Positions 11,270 through 20,780 are shown, counted from the first letter of the stretch. The stretch is DNA of 64,000 nt from Nematopogon swammerdamellus (GCA_946902875.1 OX336337.1:1364001-1428000), one strand, 5' to 3'. A program made the numbers and translations. Notes: generated by a model from the letters alone, not told the origin.

Positions 11270-11410
11270 GTATACAGCGCAGTGTTGCGCCACGGCGCGC
11301 GGCGGCGCGTTGGGCGGGCGGGTCGAGCTGGGCGGCGGCGGGGGGGGGGGGGGGGGGGGGGCGGGGCGGGGGGGAGGTCGGGCGGGGCGGGCGGACGAGG
11401 TAACCGAACA
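11270..11410. other. GC island with an uninterrupted run of 22 G
   Basis: GC-rich block with G homopolymer at 11340-11361, followed by several further G runs separated by single C or A. Strong candidate for G-quadruplex formation on the plus strand. Might mark a promoter, but no gene start was found. Confidence 0.7.
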
Positions 11411-12270
11411 CCGAGACGCTAGAATTAGCCGGTTTTCATAGTAGCTGATTGATGATGCAGATTAATGTTGCATTTTACCCCACGCTGAAGACGAGGAACA
11501 TACTGTCTGAAGCAGAAGCGAGAGTGTTTATGGCCTTTGTGTTGGCGACGTTGTTAAATGAGGCTGCGTGTAAGCGGAGTAATCTGTGTTGTGCTGCAAG
11601 GGTTCTGGTAAATTATGGTAGAACACAGAGCACATGTTTAGAAAAGTACTTGAACAATATTTTATAAGAAAATTTGTTGAAGCACAAGGGGAAATGTACT
11701 TACAGGAATATTCCCCAACTTCACCTAACTTGATCAGTTTTTATTTAATTTAATTTTGTGTTTGCTTTGAATGTTTCGAAATACCATTTGTTGTTTGATT
11801 TATATATAATGAATTTGACAGGTAGATGTCAAGGAATGGAACTTGTAGTTCAAATCCTAACAAATATAACTATGAAGCAGGAAGTAAGGCACGAACGCAT
11901 GACTCGATGAAAGAACTGTGCCAAGATGAGAGGTGGCTATCTTATCGCCATTTAGCACGGCATTTCGTCTTCATCCTTTAGTGGCCTTCTTCGACATGCA
12001 CGGGGAGATATGTACTGCAGCTGGTACTGCTGTTTCTCTCCTGGGGGCCATTCTCTTTAAGCAATTATTCGCTACTATTTATCTTACGTCTTAATCCCTC
12101 CAAGGGGCTTCTCAATGCGTCTAGTGAGACAACATGCGGCGATAAGCGATAATCACTAATAGATAATAGGGGAGATTAATAAAAATAAAAATTAATTATA
12201 TTAAAAAGTGGACCGATTTGCATGCGGTTTTTTTAAAAAAAGCTTGAAATAAAAGTTCAATTATAAAATT
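11411..12270. other. No recognised gene beside the G-run island
   Basis: A 72-codon plus-strand frame (11449-11667, starts MMMQINVAFYPTLK) follows the island; I do not recognise it. SINE-C occupies 11874-12060. Confidence 0.35.
11874..12060 (-). mobile_element. SINE-C, diverged
   Basis: GTAAGGCACGAA to CACGGGGAGATATG in reverse; head region altered. Confidence 0.7.
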
Positions 12271-12461
12271 AAAAAAACCACGACCCCTAAAAATTTAAAA
12301 AATAATTTCCGTTTACTTACTTAAAGGAGTCGGGGGACCGCTAAGTAAATAAAATATAAAAACTTATAGCAGCGCGGGAATTACTTAGCGGTCCCCCGAC
12401 TCCTTTAAGTAAGTAAACGAAAATTATTTTTTACGTTTTAAGGGTCGGGTGTTTTTTTTTT
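12271..12461. mobile_element. Foldback MITE, family F1 copy 1
   Basis: Near-palindromic element of about 190 bases with arms carrying CTTAAAGGAGTCGGGGGACC and its complement, ending in A-rich/T-rich tails with GGGTCGGG. A second copy is at 62169-62360. Confidence 0.8.
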
Positions 12462-12895
12462 ACAGAGAACTGTTCGCGCTCACCCCACCGTACTCTTCCG
12501 AACTTTATTCCGGAATTCATACGGTTTTTGTTTTGATTATTGGAATAATCAACTAAAATAATTTTGATTTGAAATCGACAATTTTTGTGCAAAAATACTA
12601 GTTTAATTATTCATTGAGTCTAAACAAAATCTATTTTAACACCATCGACGAAACATTTCTTTTGTAGTTTGTGTAATTAGGCACGCGCGCGGATCTGTGC
12701 GCTCGCTGTTGGGCATTTTACAAGGAGCTGAAAGATAGTGAGCGGTGTCGGTTGCGCATACGCCGGTAAATATTGACTTTACTTATTAAACAAGTAAACA
12801 CACGACTAGGCTGCTGTGATGTTTTCAGTTAACCAACTGTATATTTTATAGAGGTAAAACTGAAGGTTGATCGGATCGCTTGTTCTAATGTTGGC
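12462..12895. other. No gene seen
   Basis: AT-rich, with ATTATTCATTG-type LINE-like sequence; short GC patch at 12680-12720. Confidence 0.35.
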
Positions 12896-13316
12896 CAAAG
12901 TTTGTCAAAAAGCGGTCAAGTGCTAGTCGGACTCGCGCACCGAGGGTTCCGTACCACCACACAATATATTATTTTTGTTGTGTATTTCCAAAAAAAAAGT
13001 GTTTTCTTTCATTCAGTTCGGAATTCCCCGAATCACATTTGGAGGGTTTTTATTATTTGTTCTTTTACTTTAGAATTTGCACTATAATCGTACTAAGTTT
13101 GACGCTTGTATGTATTACCGTTTTCACGATAAATCAAAAACAAAAAACGTTGAAAAACACACGTGTCTTGTATGGGGACCTAATATTTATGTTCATAAAT
13201 TGCGCGCACACTGGAATGTGATACCAACCGCATATCTATCAGGACCCCATTCATTTTTATATTTTGTTAGGATATCCGCCTAATACCACATATTATGTGA
13301 AAATATCAACCGCCTA
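12896..13316 (-). repeat. Dispersed repeat R3, left part, interrupted by BEL
   Basis: Begins AAGTGCTAGTCGGACTCG-CGCACCGAGGGTTCCGT (reverse of the family's 3' end) and breaks at GCCTA where BEL inserted; the rest follows at 19032-19130 ending ACGGAACCCTAAAA. Confidence 0.82.
13312..13316. repeat. Target-site duplication GCCTA, left side of BEL element
   Basis: GCCTA directly precedes the LTR here and directly follows the other LTR at 19027-19031. Five-base duplications fit BEL/Pao integrases. The sequence joined across the insertion matches intact copies of the host repeat (for example around 32775). Confidence 0.92.
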
Positions 13317-13760
13317 TGTCTCCGATAAAGTGGACTGTATTTTAATTTAAGGAGTTCATGAAACTGTCCGACCAAAACATCTAATGGATAAGGTGTAAAC
13401 TCACCCGAACGCGAGGGTCCACCTTCCACCAGCTGCTCCTGGTCGACCAGATCCGTTGTCAGGTTCCTCCAGCCTGCCGTTCCGTATTGGTCTTGAAAGT
13501 CCGATCACCACCGTGAAGTCACCACGCCACAGAACCACCAAGCACAGTGAAATGTTGCCTTCCGAACCGCGCTACCACATCAGCACGCAGCATCCGACCG
13601 AGCCGAGAGCGATCCTCTTTGCCGAGAGCGATCTCCGAGACGTCCTTCTTGACAGACCGCCGAGGACGGAACCCTAGTTGTCCGCCTTACCGCTAGGGCG
13701 CGACACCATCGCGCCGAGATACATTTACAGCAATATACAAAAGAGGTTTTGGCCGAAACA
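13317..13760 (-). repeat. 3' LTR of the BEL/Pao element
   Basis: 444 bases bounded by TG...CA on either strand. Compared line by line with 18583-19026, no mismatch was found. In transcription sense it begins TGTTTCGGCC and ends CGGAGACA. Confidence 0.95.
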
Positions 13761-13780
13761 TCCCCCCCCTCAAGCAAGGC
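13761..13780 (-). other. Polypurine tract of the BEL/Pao element
   Basis: On the minus strand a purine run (GAGGGGGGGA) abuts the 3' LTR. This is the expected plus-strand priming site for reverse transcription. Confidence 0.8.
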
Positions 13781-13814
13781 CTAGCCTGGCTTAAAAACCC
13801 CTAAAAACCTAAGA

Positions 13815-15977
13815 TTACATAGGTAACCTACATAAGTTTGACACGGGACGAGTCAAGATACCGTGCTGAGTCCGGACTTCAGCTACCCGAACTATGCCGT
13901 CCTTACCCGGTAATAATTTTGTAATTCTACCGCGATTCCACTTAAGTGGCCCGAAATTATCTTCCTTAATCAAAACCAAATCATCGACTTTAGGAGGCAC
14001 CGTAGTCGATGTCCATTTAAGACGCTGTTGTAGTGTGTGAAGGTACTCACTACGCCACCGTGACCAAAAATGTTGCGAGAGCTTTTGAAGCAACTGAAAC
14101 CGTGATAACCGATTTATCCTGACATCCTGATATGGATACTCCGGCAATGCAACGAGAGGCTGCCCAATGAGATAGTGGCCGGGAGTCAAGATCTCCAGAT
14201 CCATAACATCGCTACTGAGTGGACTCAATGGTCTACTATTTAGTACCGCTTCCACCTTCGTAAAGAACGTGGCCAATTCTTCAAAAGTGAGCTTTTGCTC
14301 ACCGATTACTCGTTTGAAGTGTGTTTTCGCAGACTTCACCGCCGCCTCAAAGAGACCCCCCATATTTGGGCTAGATGGTGGGTTGAACAACCACGTAATA
14401 CCTTTACCCATAAGCTGTCTTTCTAGCAGTCCGTGATTATCCCTTAGGAATATATACAGCTCCCGTAGGTGCTTATCCGTCCCTGTGTAGTTTGTGCCAC
14501 AATCTGAGCGCACAAGCGAGGGTAAGCCTCGTCTGGACACAAACCGTGTGAAGGCTGCTACGAAGGCTTCCACCGATAAGCTAGAGACTAGCTCTAAATG
14601 AACACACTTGACCGCTAGACAAACAAACACACAAAGATACGCCTTAATAATCTTTGCGTTCCGCAGAGGGCTAGTTTTGATGTAAAATGGCCCGCAAAAA
14701 TCCGTACCTACTCCGAGGAAAGGCCTAATGCCTTTGACCCTGTCCGAGGGTAAATCTGCCATATAGGGCTGCTCCGGACGCGCCCGTAATCGATAACATG
14801 ATATACATTTAAAAACAACATGTCTTACTGCACGTCGAGCCGACATTATCCAAAATTCCCGTTGAATTATGGCCATCAAAGTGTTTGCACCGACATGGCA
14901 GTGAACCTTGTGAAGATGTTCTATTAACATTTCAACAAACCGACCGTTCCGAGGTAACAAGATGGGATGTCTCGCACCATAAGGCAAATCCGAATGCCTG
15001 AGTCGACCGCCGACTCGTAAGATACCGTAATCATCCATAAAAGGACTTAACCGCCGAACCGAATTCCGAATTTGTTTATTAGATTTTAACATTAATATTT
15101 CATCGTGGAAATATTCCGATTGAACCGACCGAACCAAATACATGAGAGCGTCCCGTCGCTCTGACAATGTAATATTAGGCCCAGAACCGAGTTTCTGAGC
15201 TACCGTATAACCATTTTTTCGTAAAACCGAATTACGAAGATTCGTCATAAACCGTAGAACATAAGCAGTAATATTCAGTATTTTTTCAAATGAACTATAT
15301 TTGTCCAAGATAAAACCGCCGAGTGAATTAACAGTAACCGTAACCATGACCGTAGACCGTAAACCAGGAAGTGTATCTTCCGTAGTATTATAAACCGATA
15401 AATCGAGAGGCCAGTCCTCCTGCCGTTGTCTTAACCAACCTGCACCCCACCACAGATCGTGGTGTGGCAGCTCCACCGCCGAGATCCCGTGTGACGCGAC
15501 GTCAGCGGAATTGAGTTCACTCGGTACATATCTCCACCGAATTTGAGATTTAGATTGACTTATTTGTGTAACCCGATTTCCTTCAAAAACCTGTAGTTTA
15601 TGAGGTGGTGTATGAAGCCATGCCAAAACTATCGTACCGTCGCACCAGCCGATAATATCGTCGAAAACAATGGTTTCATCCAAAGACGAAACCACGTGAT
15701 TGATGAGTTTAGTCAAGAGGGCAGCACCGTTCAGCTCCAGCTTAGGTATTGTCTGCTTGGTCTTCAGCGGGGCCACCCGAGACTTGCCCATGACCAGCTG
15801 GACGGTGACCACTCCTTGACTGTCCTCCGAGCGAATGTACACGGCGGCCGCGTAACCGACCGACGAGCCATCGCTAAAACCGTTAAATATCCGTAAACAC
15901 ATAGTTAAATTAATCATCTCTAAATTATCTAATACCGAAACAAAATCAATCCAGTTATTTTCAATATCCGTGGGCAC
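13815..15977 (-). CDS. BEL/Pao RNase H-integrase polyprotein segment (720 aa open)
   Basis: Uninterrupted frame. RNase H occupies about residues 30-190 with all four acidic residues: D36 (GFSDGSS), E81 (PKLELNG), D113 (WCDGTIVL) and D159 (SADVASHG). The integrase zinc finger is H354/H356, H359/H361, C391, C394. The DDE catalytic core has D426 (VGTDFCGPF), D492 (VRSDCGTNY) and E544 (GGLFEAAVK), followed by a C-terminal domain typical of BEL/Pao. These domains would degrade RNA in the hybrid and insert the cDNA. The ATG at 15977 is only the first in the frame; the natural product would be released from Gag-Pol. Lack of RT means cDNA would have to be made by another element. Confidence 0.92.
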   Translation of the reverse strand: MPTDIENNWIDFVSVLDNLEMINLTMCLRIFNGFSDGSSVGYAAAVYIRSEDSQGVVTVQLVMGKSRVAPLKTKQTIPKLELNGAALLTKLINHVVSSLDETIVFDDIIGWCDGTIVLAWLHTPPHKLQVFEGNRVTQISQSKSQIRWRYVPSELNSADVASHGISAVELPHHDLWWGAGWLRQRQEDWPLDLSVYNTTEDTLPGLRSTVMVTVTVNSLGGFILDKYSSFEKILNITAYVLRFMTNLRNSVLRKNGYTVAQKLGSGPNITLSERRDALMYLVRSVQSEYFHDEILMLKSNKQIRNSVRRLSPFMDDYGILRVGGRLRHSDLPYGARHPILLPRNGRFVEMLIEHLHKVHCHVGANTLMAIIQREFWIMSARRAVRHVVFKCISCYRLRARPEQPYMADLPSDRVKGIRPFLGVGTDFCGPFYIKTSPLRNAKIIKAYLCVFVCLAVKCVHLELVSSLSVEAFVAAFTRFVSRRGLPSLVRSDCGTNYTGTDKHLRELYIFLRDNHGLLERQLMGKGITWLFNPPSSPNMGGLFEAAVKSAKTHFKRVIGEQKLTFEELATFFTKVEAVLNSRPLSPLSSDVMDLEILTPGHYLIGQPLVALPEYPYQDVRINRLSRFQLLQKLSQHFWSRWRSEYLHTLQQRLKWTSTTVPPKVDDLVLIKEDNFGPLKWNRGRITKLLPGKDGIVRVAEVRTQHGILTRPVSNLCRLPM

Positions 15978-16281
15978 AGAATACTACTGTACTACAGGAG
16001 CCTACTTTCTGAGTAGATTCACTGAGCAACCATTGGGACAATAATTTACCCTTAATAATTGTCGCTGAACGACTGACTCATTATCACCGACCGGGCTCAT
16101 AATTACCAAATCAAAAATTATACCTAAGGCATAAGGCCACTAGGACCTAACTGTATTTTGGAAACGTCCAAAATAATTCCGAGTACATCCGAACCTAAAA
16201 TCAAGTGCATATTACTTAACATGTAAACCTAAAATAAAAGTTTATCCGCTCATATGAAATGTTTAAAACTAGACGGTAGGC
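15978..16281 (-). pseudogene. Frameshifted protease tail and reverse transcriptase deletion junction
   Basis: Between the protease and RNase H frames the minus strand keeps about 100 bases of recognisable BEL protease tail (ILGSDVLG then LGPSGLMP) in a shifted frame with stops. A short piece follows that resembles the linker before reverse transcriptase (MSPVGDNES). Then RNase H flanking sequence begins. None of the RT motifs, including the catalytic YVDD/FVDD-type box, is present. The deletion removes essentially the entire RT; the junction is probably near 15970-16030. Confidence 0.75.
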
Positions 16282-16644
16282 CTACCGCCCCTGTACATAA
16301 ACATCGTTGCTAGGCAACCGAGAAGTTTGTTTTTTCATAACAGCCGCCGTGATTGTTCGCACAGGAATATGCCTGTGTTCCGGTCGAAAAGTAATATTAA
16401 CGAGAGAGTGACACGAATCACCCTTAATTCCGCCGATGCCTACAATAGGCACAGAGGAGTTATGTCGTCGCAGGCCGAGTTCCGATGCCAGATCACTCCG
16501 TATAAAAGATGCCTGCGCACCAGAGTCCAGTAAGGCCCGTGCCTTAATAAATTTTCCGTGAACTGATTTTAACTCTATTATGGCCGTGGGTAACATTACA
16601 TTATTTTGTAATTTTAATGATGCGACGACATTCTCCGGTAGTTG
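16282..16644 (-). CDS. BEL/Pao aspartic protease region, in frame after the gag UAG
   Basis: Open for 120 codons directly after the gag stop, in the same frame. It carries the retroviral-type active site ALLDSGAQASFI and a downstream GIGG motif. The first internal ATG is at 16596, so without readthrough there is no good way to begin translation at the true protease start. The frame ends at TAG 16284-16282. The expected protease C-terminal piece (ILGSDVLGIILDV) appears later in another frame at about 16208-16120, so the 3' part is frameshifted. The family role is Gag-Pol cleavage; activity here is doubtful because of the frameshift. Confidence 0.8.
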   Translation of the reverse strand, partial: QLPENVVASLKLQNNVMLPTAIIELKSVHGKFIKARALLDSGAQASFIRSDLASELGLRRHNSSVPIVGIGGIKGDSCHSLVNITFRPEHRHIPVRTITAAVMKKQTSRLPSNDVYVQGR

Positions 16645-18051
16645 CTATGCAGAGGTAGAGTAGCCTGCTCTACCTCTGCCGCCGCCGCCGCCGTCGCCGA
16701 GCTCAGCATCGCGAAGCTGCGGGGGTTGCGCACCTGTCCTAGGTTCCATTTCCCGCCCGCTAGGTACGTGTTCGTCCGAGTTCCGTCGAGGTTCAGTCCT
16801 AGGCGAGGACCGATTTTGAGAACCGGAAAAAGTACAAATAATTTTGTTGTGTCCGTAACCATTGCACAGTGCGCACCGAACCTCCGGATGCACGCACCGA
16901 GCCGCCGTGTGTTCCCCGAAACATTTAAAGCACAGTCGGTTTTTACTAACGAAATGTTTTCGTTCGTTAGTATTCTCGCGCCTGAATTTATAGCATTCCG
17001 TAATCGTGTGCCCTGAAATTGAACAAAAGGCACACTTCCGCGATGTCTCTGCGAGATGCACTGCAGTTGTGCCGCGCGCTCCGCCACCACCGCGCGCTCC
17101 GCCTCCGCCGCGCGCTCCGTCGCCGACGCGCGCTCCGCCACGCGCGCCGCCTCCGGAGCCACTCGGGTTCCGGACCGTGTCCGTATTCGCTTCTAGTTCC
17201 GAAGACAGGGAGGAGGTGTCTAGTAGTCTGCACTCCTCTTGAAGAAACGATATGAATTGCTCAAACGTGGGCAATTTCTTTGGATCCGTGCCGTGCGATT
17301 GCTCGAACCGAGTTTTTATGTTCAGTGGAACCTTATTCACACTGATGTGGAGTAGAATGTAACTCCATTCTTTCACCGGGAGACCGAGATTTTCGAGCGA
17401 ACGCGTCGATTCTAACAGAGGATTTAATAATTGGGTGCGCAAGCACTGCCGTGTAACATTTGGTAGATGTAAAATCCGTGAAATATGTGTGTCCGCCAGT
17501 AGCCGAATATTCTCATATCGGCCTTTCAGTATTTCCAGTGCGATATCAAAACTCGCGTCCACCATTGCCAGATGACCGATGAGGCCCTTTGGTTCACCAG
17601 TTAAGCTGGTGAGCAAATAGTGAAACTTTTCCGTGGCTGAGATATCCGTTCGCGACTTCACGAGCGAAGAGAATAGGCTTATAAAGCCTGTCCAACCAAA
17701 TGCGTTTCCATCGTACGTAGGCAAATGTATTGGCGGCAGTCTTGCTACTCGCCCGCCCTCCGAGGGTTCCGTTGGACGATCGTCCTTGAAGCTGAAGCTG
17801 GCCGCTTCCATCTCGTTATACCACAGAGTTGCTTCCTCATATTGAGCGTCGTAGCTCCCAGTCACTTCCTCGTCAGTGTGCGCGATGAGAATATTCTCAT
17901 AAGCATCCGTGAACTTGGAGTAATGATCCTCCAGTTTCCGTAATCTAGCCGTAATTACCGGAGTAGATTGCAATTGCCCTTTCACCATCTCAGCCGTAGC
18001 CTTTAGCCACGTGTACTCCAGTTTAAACCGTACTTCCAAAGCTCTCGCCAT
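16645..18051 (-). CDS. gag: BEL/Pao Gag protein (468 aa)
   Basis: Structural protein that would assemble the particle and bind element RNA. About residues 100-280 resemble the BEL/Pao Gag core (PPIHLPTYDGNAFGW near 106-120). A glycine-arginine RGG-like stretch covers about 298-328. Three zinc knuckles follow: C340-C343-H348-C353, C374-C377-H381-C386 (one residue shorter spacing) and C393-C396-H401-C406. The first ATG after the leader (18582-18052) is used. The frame ends at a single TAG (16647-16645) followed by CAACTA, and the protease continues in the same frame after it. No internal break was seen. Confidence 0.9.
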   Translation of the reverse strand: MARALEVRFKLEYTWLKATAEMVKGQLQSTPVITARLRKLEDHYSKFTDAYENILIAHTDEEVTGSYDAQYEEATLWYNEMEAASFSFKDDRPTEPSEGGRVARLPPIHLPTYDGNAFGWTGFISLFSSLVKSRTDISATEKFHYLLTSLTGEPKGLIGHLAMVDASFDIALEILKGRYENIRLLADTHISRILHLPNVTRQCLRTQLLNPLLESTRSLENLGLPVKEWSYILLHISVNKVPLNIKTRFEQSHGTDPKKLPTFEQFISFLQEECRLLDTSSLSSELEANTDTVRNPSGSGGGARGGARVGDGARGGGGARGGGGARGTTAVHLAETSRKCAFCSISGHTITECYKFRRENTNERKHFVSKNRLCFKCFGEHTAARCVHPEVRCALCNGYGHNKIICTFSGSQNRSSPRTEPRRNSDEHVPSGREMEPRTGAQPPQLRDAELGDGGGGGRGRAGYSTSA

Positions 18052-18557
18052 TGTGGTATCTAAAATAAACCGAAATTACAAAGTATGAGGTTTTACCTAC
18101 AAACACCTCCGAATAATTGTTTACAAACGAAACAAACCGCGTAAGAAACCGACCAAGAAATATAACACTGTCATTGCCGAGTGCCAACTGACTGTGTTCG
18201 ATTTTCAAATCGAAATATTATCTACCGGTCTAGATAATTATTCCAGGCAACATACAAATAAAAAGCCGAAAGAGAAAAATAAAAAACTAGGAATTATTTT
18301 CCCAGCCAGTATCAACCGACCGTATTTAATATTCTATCTAGGCGACCGACCGAAAGTACCATGTGAATGCAATAGATGGCACGACTGAGGCGAACTAAAT
18401 TTTTTCCGAATAAATGTCATTACCTATCAAACTAGAAAATTTTGAAAAACCGATATACCGATATGACCTAGATTTAGACCTACATAATGCATGAACACCT
18501 AACCTGAAGGGCTGATTCCGATTTCAATAACGCGACAATATTTCGCGAACCGTATCC

Positions 18558-18575
18558 GTCTGCGAAAAAGGACCA
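18558..18575 (-). other. Possible primer binding site of the BEL/Pao element
   Basis: On the minus strand a TGGTCC start lies a few bases after the 5' LTR end. TGG is the complement of a tRNA CCA end. The offset of about seven bases from the LTR makes this tentative; the tRNA was not identified. Confidence 0.35.
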
Positions 18576-18582
18576 AAAAGTA

Positions 18583-19026
18583 TGTCTCCGATAAAGTGGA
18601 CTGTATTTTAATTTAAGGAGTTCATGAAACTGTCCGACCAAAACATCTAATGGATAAGGTGTAAACTCACCCGAACGCGAGGGTCCACCTTCCACCAGCT
18701 GCTCCTGGTCGACCAGATCCGTTGTCAGGTTCCTCCAGCCTGCCGTTCCGTATTGGTCTTGAAAGTCCGATCACCACCGTGAAGTCACCACGCCACAGAA
18801 CCACCAAGCACAGTGAAATGTTGCCTTCCGAACCGCGCTACCACATCAGCACGCAGCATCCGACCGAGCCGAGAGCGATCCTCTTTGCCGAGAGCGATCT
18901 CCGAGACGTCCTTCTTGACAGACCGCCGAGGACGGAACCCTAGTTGTCCGCCTTACCGCTAGGGCGCGACACCATCGCGCCGAGATACATTTACAGCAAT
19001 ATACAAAAGAGGTTTTGGCCGAAACA
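18583..19026 (-). repeat. 5' LTR of the BEL/Pao element
   Basis: 444 bases, apparently identical to the 3' LTR. It would carry the promoter for the element. The 73-codon open frame on the opposite strand is present in both LTRs and is not a gene. Confidence 0.95.
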
Positions 19027-19031
19027 GCCTA
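19027..19031. repeat. Target-site duplication GCCTA, right side of BEL element
   Basis: Second copy of the five-base duplication, followed directly by the remainder of the interrupted host repeat. Confidence 0.92.
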
Positions 19032-19130
19032 CCTATTACGGTTCAAAAGATAAAAGCCTTTAAAGGTAGGACAGACGGACGACATACGCTTAGTAAAAGG
19101 ATACGATACGGAACCCTAAAAGGAGTAAAA
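19032..19130 (-). repeat. Dispersed repeat R3, right part beyond BEL
   Basis: CCTATTACGGTTCAAAAGAT to GATACGGAACCCTAAAA completes the interrupted copy. Confidence 0.82.
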
Positions 19131-19689
19131 CAAACAAAAAGCAAGCACACTAATAACACCAAAAAGTATCCAGCAACTCAGTTAGGAGTTTCACAAGAAG
19201 TTCTTTGTATTTTATTTTATGGATATATCCTCGACTTAGGGTGATGTGATTAGACTGCGTGTGACTCGAATTTCAAGAAGTGTACCGCCAATATTACTTA
19301 CCTGACAGATTTAGTTTTATTATATGTAAAACTTCATTATCAGCGCAGATCGATAGCTTTTTGAAAACGGAATTTGATTAACTTCGCTCGATAGAAAAAA
19401 ATCATGAACATGCCTCTGAATTTAGTTATAAAAACGTATTTAAGGTAATGTAACCAAATCAAGGCTTTGGAAAAAATATATTTTATTTGTTGAATGTATA
19501 TCTAAATCTTTAGCTTTTTACTTTTATGTTTCGATCTGTAGCTTTGGAATAAACAAATAAAAACCAAATTTTTGATTGATCGATTTTGTTGCATCCTACT
19601 CCAACCAGCGAAAGCAGCGCCTTGAAAGAGGAGTACGGGTGAATACGGGTGACAGGGCTTAATATATTTTTATTTTTTGAATAGGCATG
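19131..19689. other. AT-rich DNA, no gene
   Basis: Includes TTTGTTGCATCCTACTCCAA, also seen near 4070-4090, so part is repeat. Confidence 0.35.
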
Positions 19690-20150
19690 GTATGTTATGT
19701 TTAACGTAATTAAAACTTAGTATGTAAGTGAAATGAAAAAAAAGCGCTATAAGGTTTCTTGCCCGGTTCTTCCTCATAGATTGCATTGCTGAACGGGACA
19801 TGACAAAAAAAAAATTATGACGAACCATACTGAATATGCATCCTTCCTTACCTATAATAAAATCCAACGTCTGCTTTCTGTCTGCCTGTCTGTCCGCTTA
19901 TAACTCGAGAACCACTGAACCGATTTTAATAAAACAAAATTCTACGGATAGCTTGATTCTTCCCATCAACTATAGGCTACTTACTATCACGCTAAATAGC
20001 TTATGAGGTTAGCAGTGAAGTGAAATATGAGAGCGGGCGGAGCCGCGGGCACAGCTTGTATTATTATATGTCTCAATGCAATATTGTTAATGTTGTGCGT
20101 TCTTTATGGCGAAATAAATATCTGAATCCGAATCTGAAGTATGTTTTAGG
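19690..20150 (+). mobile_element. LINE 3' tail interrupted by Helitron N1
   Basis: TATAAGGTTTCTTGCCCGG... GAATATGCA, Helitron 19841-20058, then TATTATTATATGTCTCAATG and AATAAATATCTGAATCCGAA tail. Confidence 0.8.
19841..20058 (+). mobile_element. Non-autonomous Helitron N1, copy 1
   Basis: Begins TCCTTCCTTACC and ends GCACAGCTTG with a GC-rich hairpin (GCGG-AG-CCGC) just before the end. It sits between A and T with no target duplication, as Helitrons do. The host is a LINE 3' tail; the same tail without the insertion is at about 32200-32240. Copies 2 and 3 (22025-22250, 48895-49120) have the same ends. Confidence 0.88.
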
Positions 20151-20402
20151 AGATTTTTTTCTGTACAGTATAAAATTCTACACGGAGTTTCCGTACGATC
20201 ACATTCTCCCCTCACGATCTGTAGCTCTTCGGGAGAAGTATAAAACCGCCAGGTAAGCTGCCATAGCAACTGAGTGTCTGCGGGCACAGGTAGCCACTTA
20301 CAATCTCGTGGCAAGGCGCCAAATGTCTCGCTGACTAAAAAGATTCCACAATATTTTGTAGCTCAAAGGTGTGGAGTTACTCTAGTGTTCCAGTCACAGA
20401 TG

Positions 20403-20780
20403 TGTGTTCTATCGCTTATTCCACGGGGAATGCTTGGAGGAATTGTTTAACGCGATCCCGCCGTCCCCTTTCCACCTCCGCACAACGCGCACTGGGCAGG
20501 GATTGCATCCCTTTACGCTGTACTTACCACGGATGCGGTAAGTAAGTAAGACCAATCGGTTCTGCAGATCTTTCCTCCACAGAACTGGTAAACTCTGGAA
20601 CGTTCTCCCTGCACACATATTTACCCCCAAGTATATAGTCTCGGACCCTTCAAGAGAGGCGTGAATAGGCACCTGTCAGGCCGGCATGGCATTCGCAACC
20701 CACCGCGTACGAACGAATGTCCATGGGCGTCGTTAGGCGCCACGTGTCGTGCTTTCGTGTTCGCCTATCAACAGCGCTAT
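20403..20780 (+). pseudogene. Jockey/CR1-like LINE, ORF2 C-terminus and 3' end
   Basis: Broken frame encoding CVFYR-type FYRLFHGECLEELFN, HLRTTRTGQGLHPFTL and FLHRTGKLWNVLPAHIF, the conserved end of a non-LTR reverse transcriptase protein. Then the 3' UTR (GGCACCTGTCAGGCCGGCAT). Confidence 0.82.

Larger units (their letters stand above)
13317..19026 (-). mobile_element. BEL/Pao LTR retrotransposon, reverse transcriptase deleted
   Basis: A 5,710-base element transcribed on the minus strand: LTR, leader, gag, protease, RNase H-integrase, polypurine tract, LTR. The two 444-base LTRs show no difference by eye. The target duplication GCCTA flanks it (13312-13316 and 19027-19031). Order and motifs are those of BEL/Pao: Gag with three zinc knuckles, a DSGA protease, RNase H with D-E-D-D residues, and an HHCC-DDE integrase. 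The reverse transcriptase, normally about 1.2-1.5 kb between protease and RNase H, is absent. Full elements are usually about 7 kb. Identical LTRs mean recent insertion. The element disrupts an older dispersed repeat (12896-13316 continuing at 19032). Confidence 0.95.

Noticed and set aside
13456..13677. 73-codon plus-strand frame, identical copy at 18722-18943
   Set aside because: Lies in both LTRs and antisense to the element; identity comes from LTR duplication.
15600..15896. 98-codon plus-strand frame
   Set aside because: Antisense shadow of the RNase H coding region.
16614..17162. Alternative 182-codon minus-strand frame overlapping gag
   Set aside because: Shadow of gag and the RGG-rich GC stretch; no retroviral motif in this frame.
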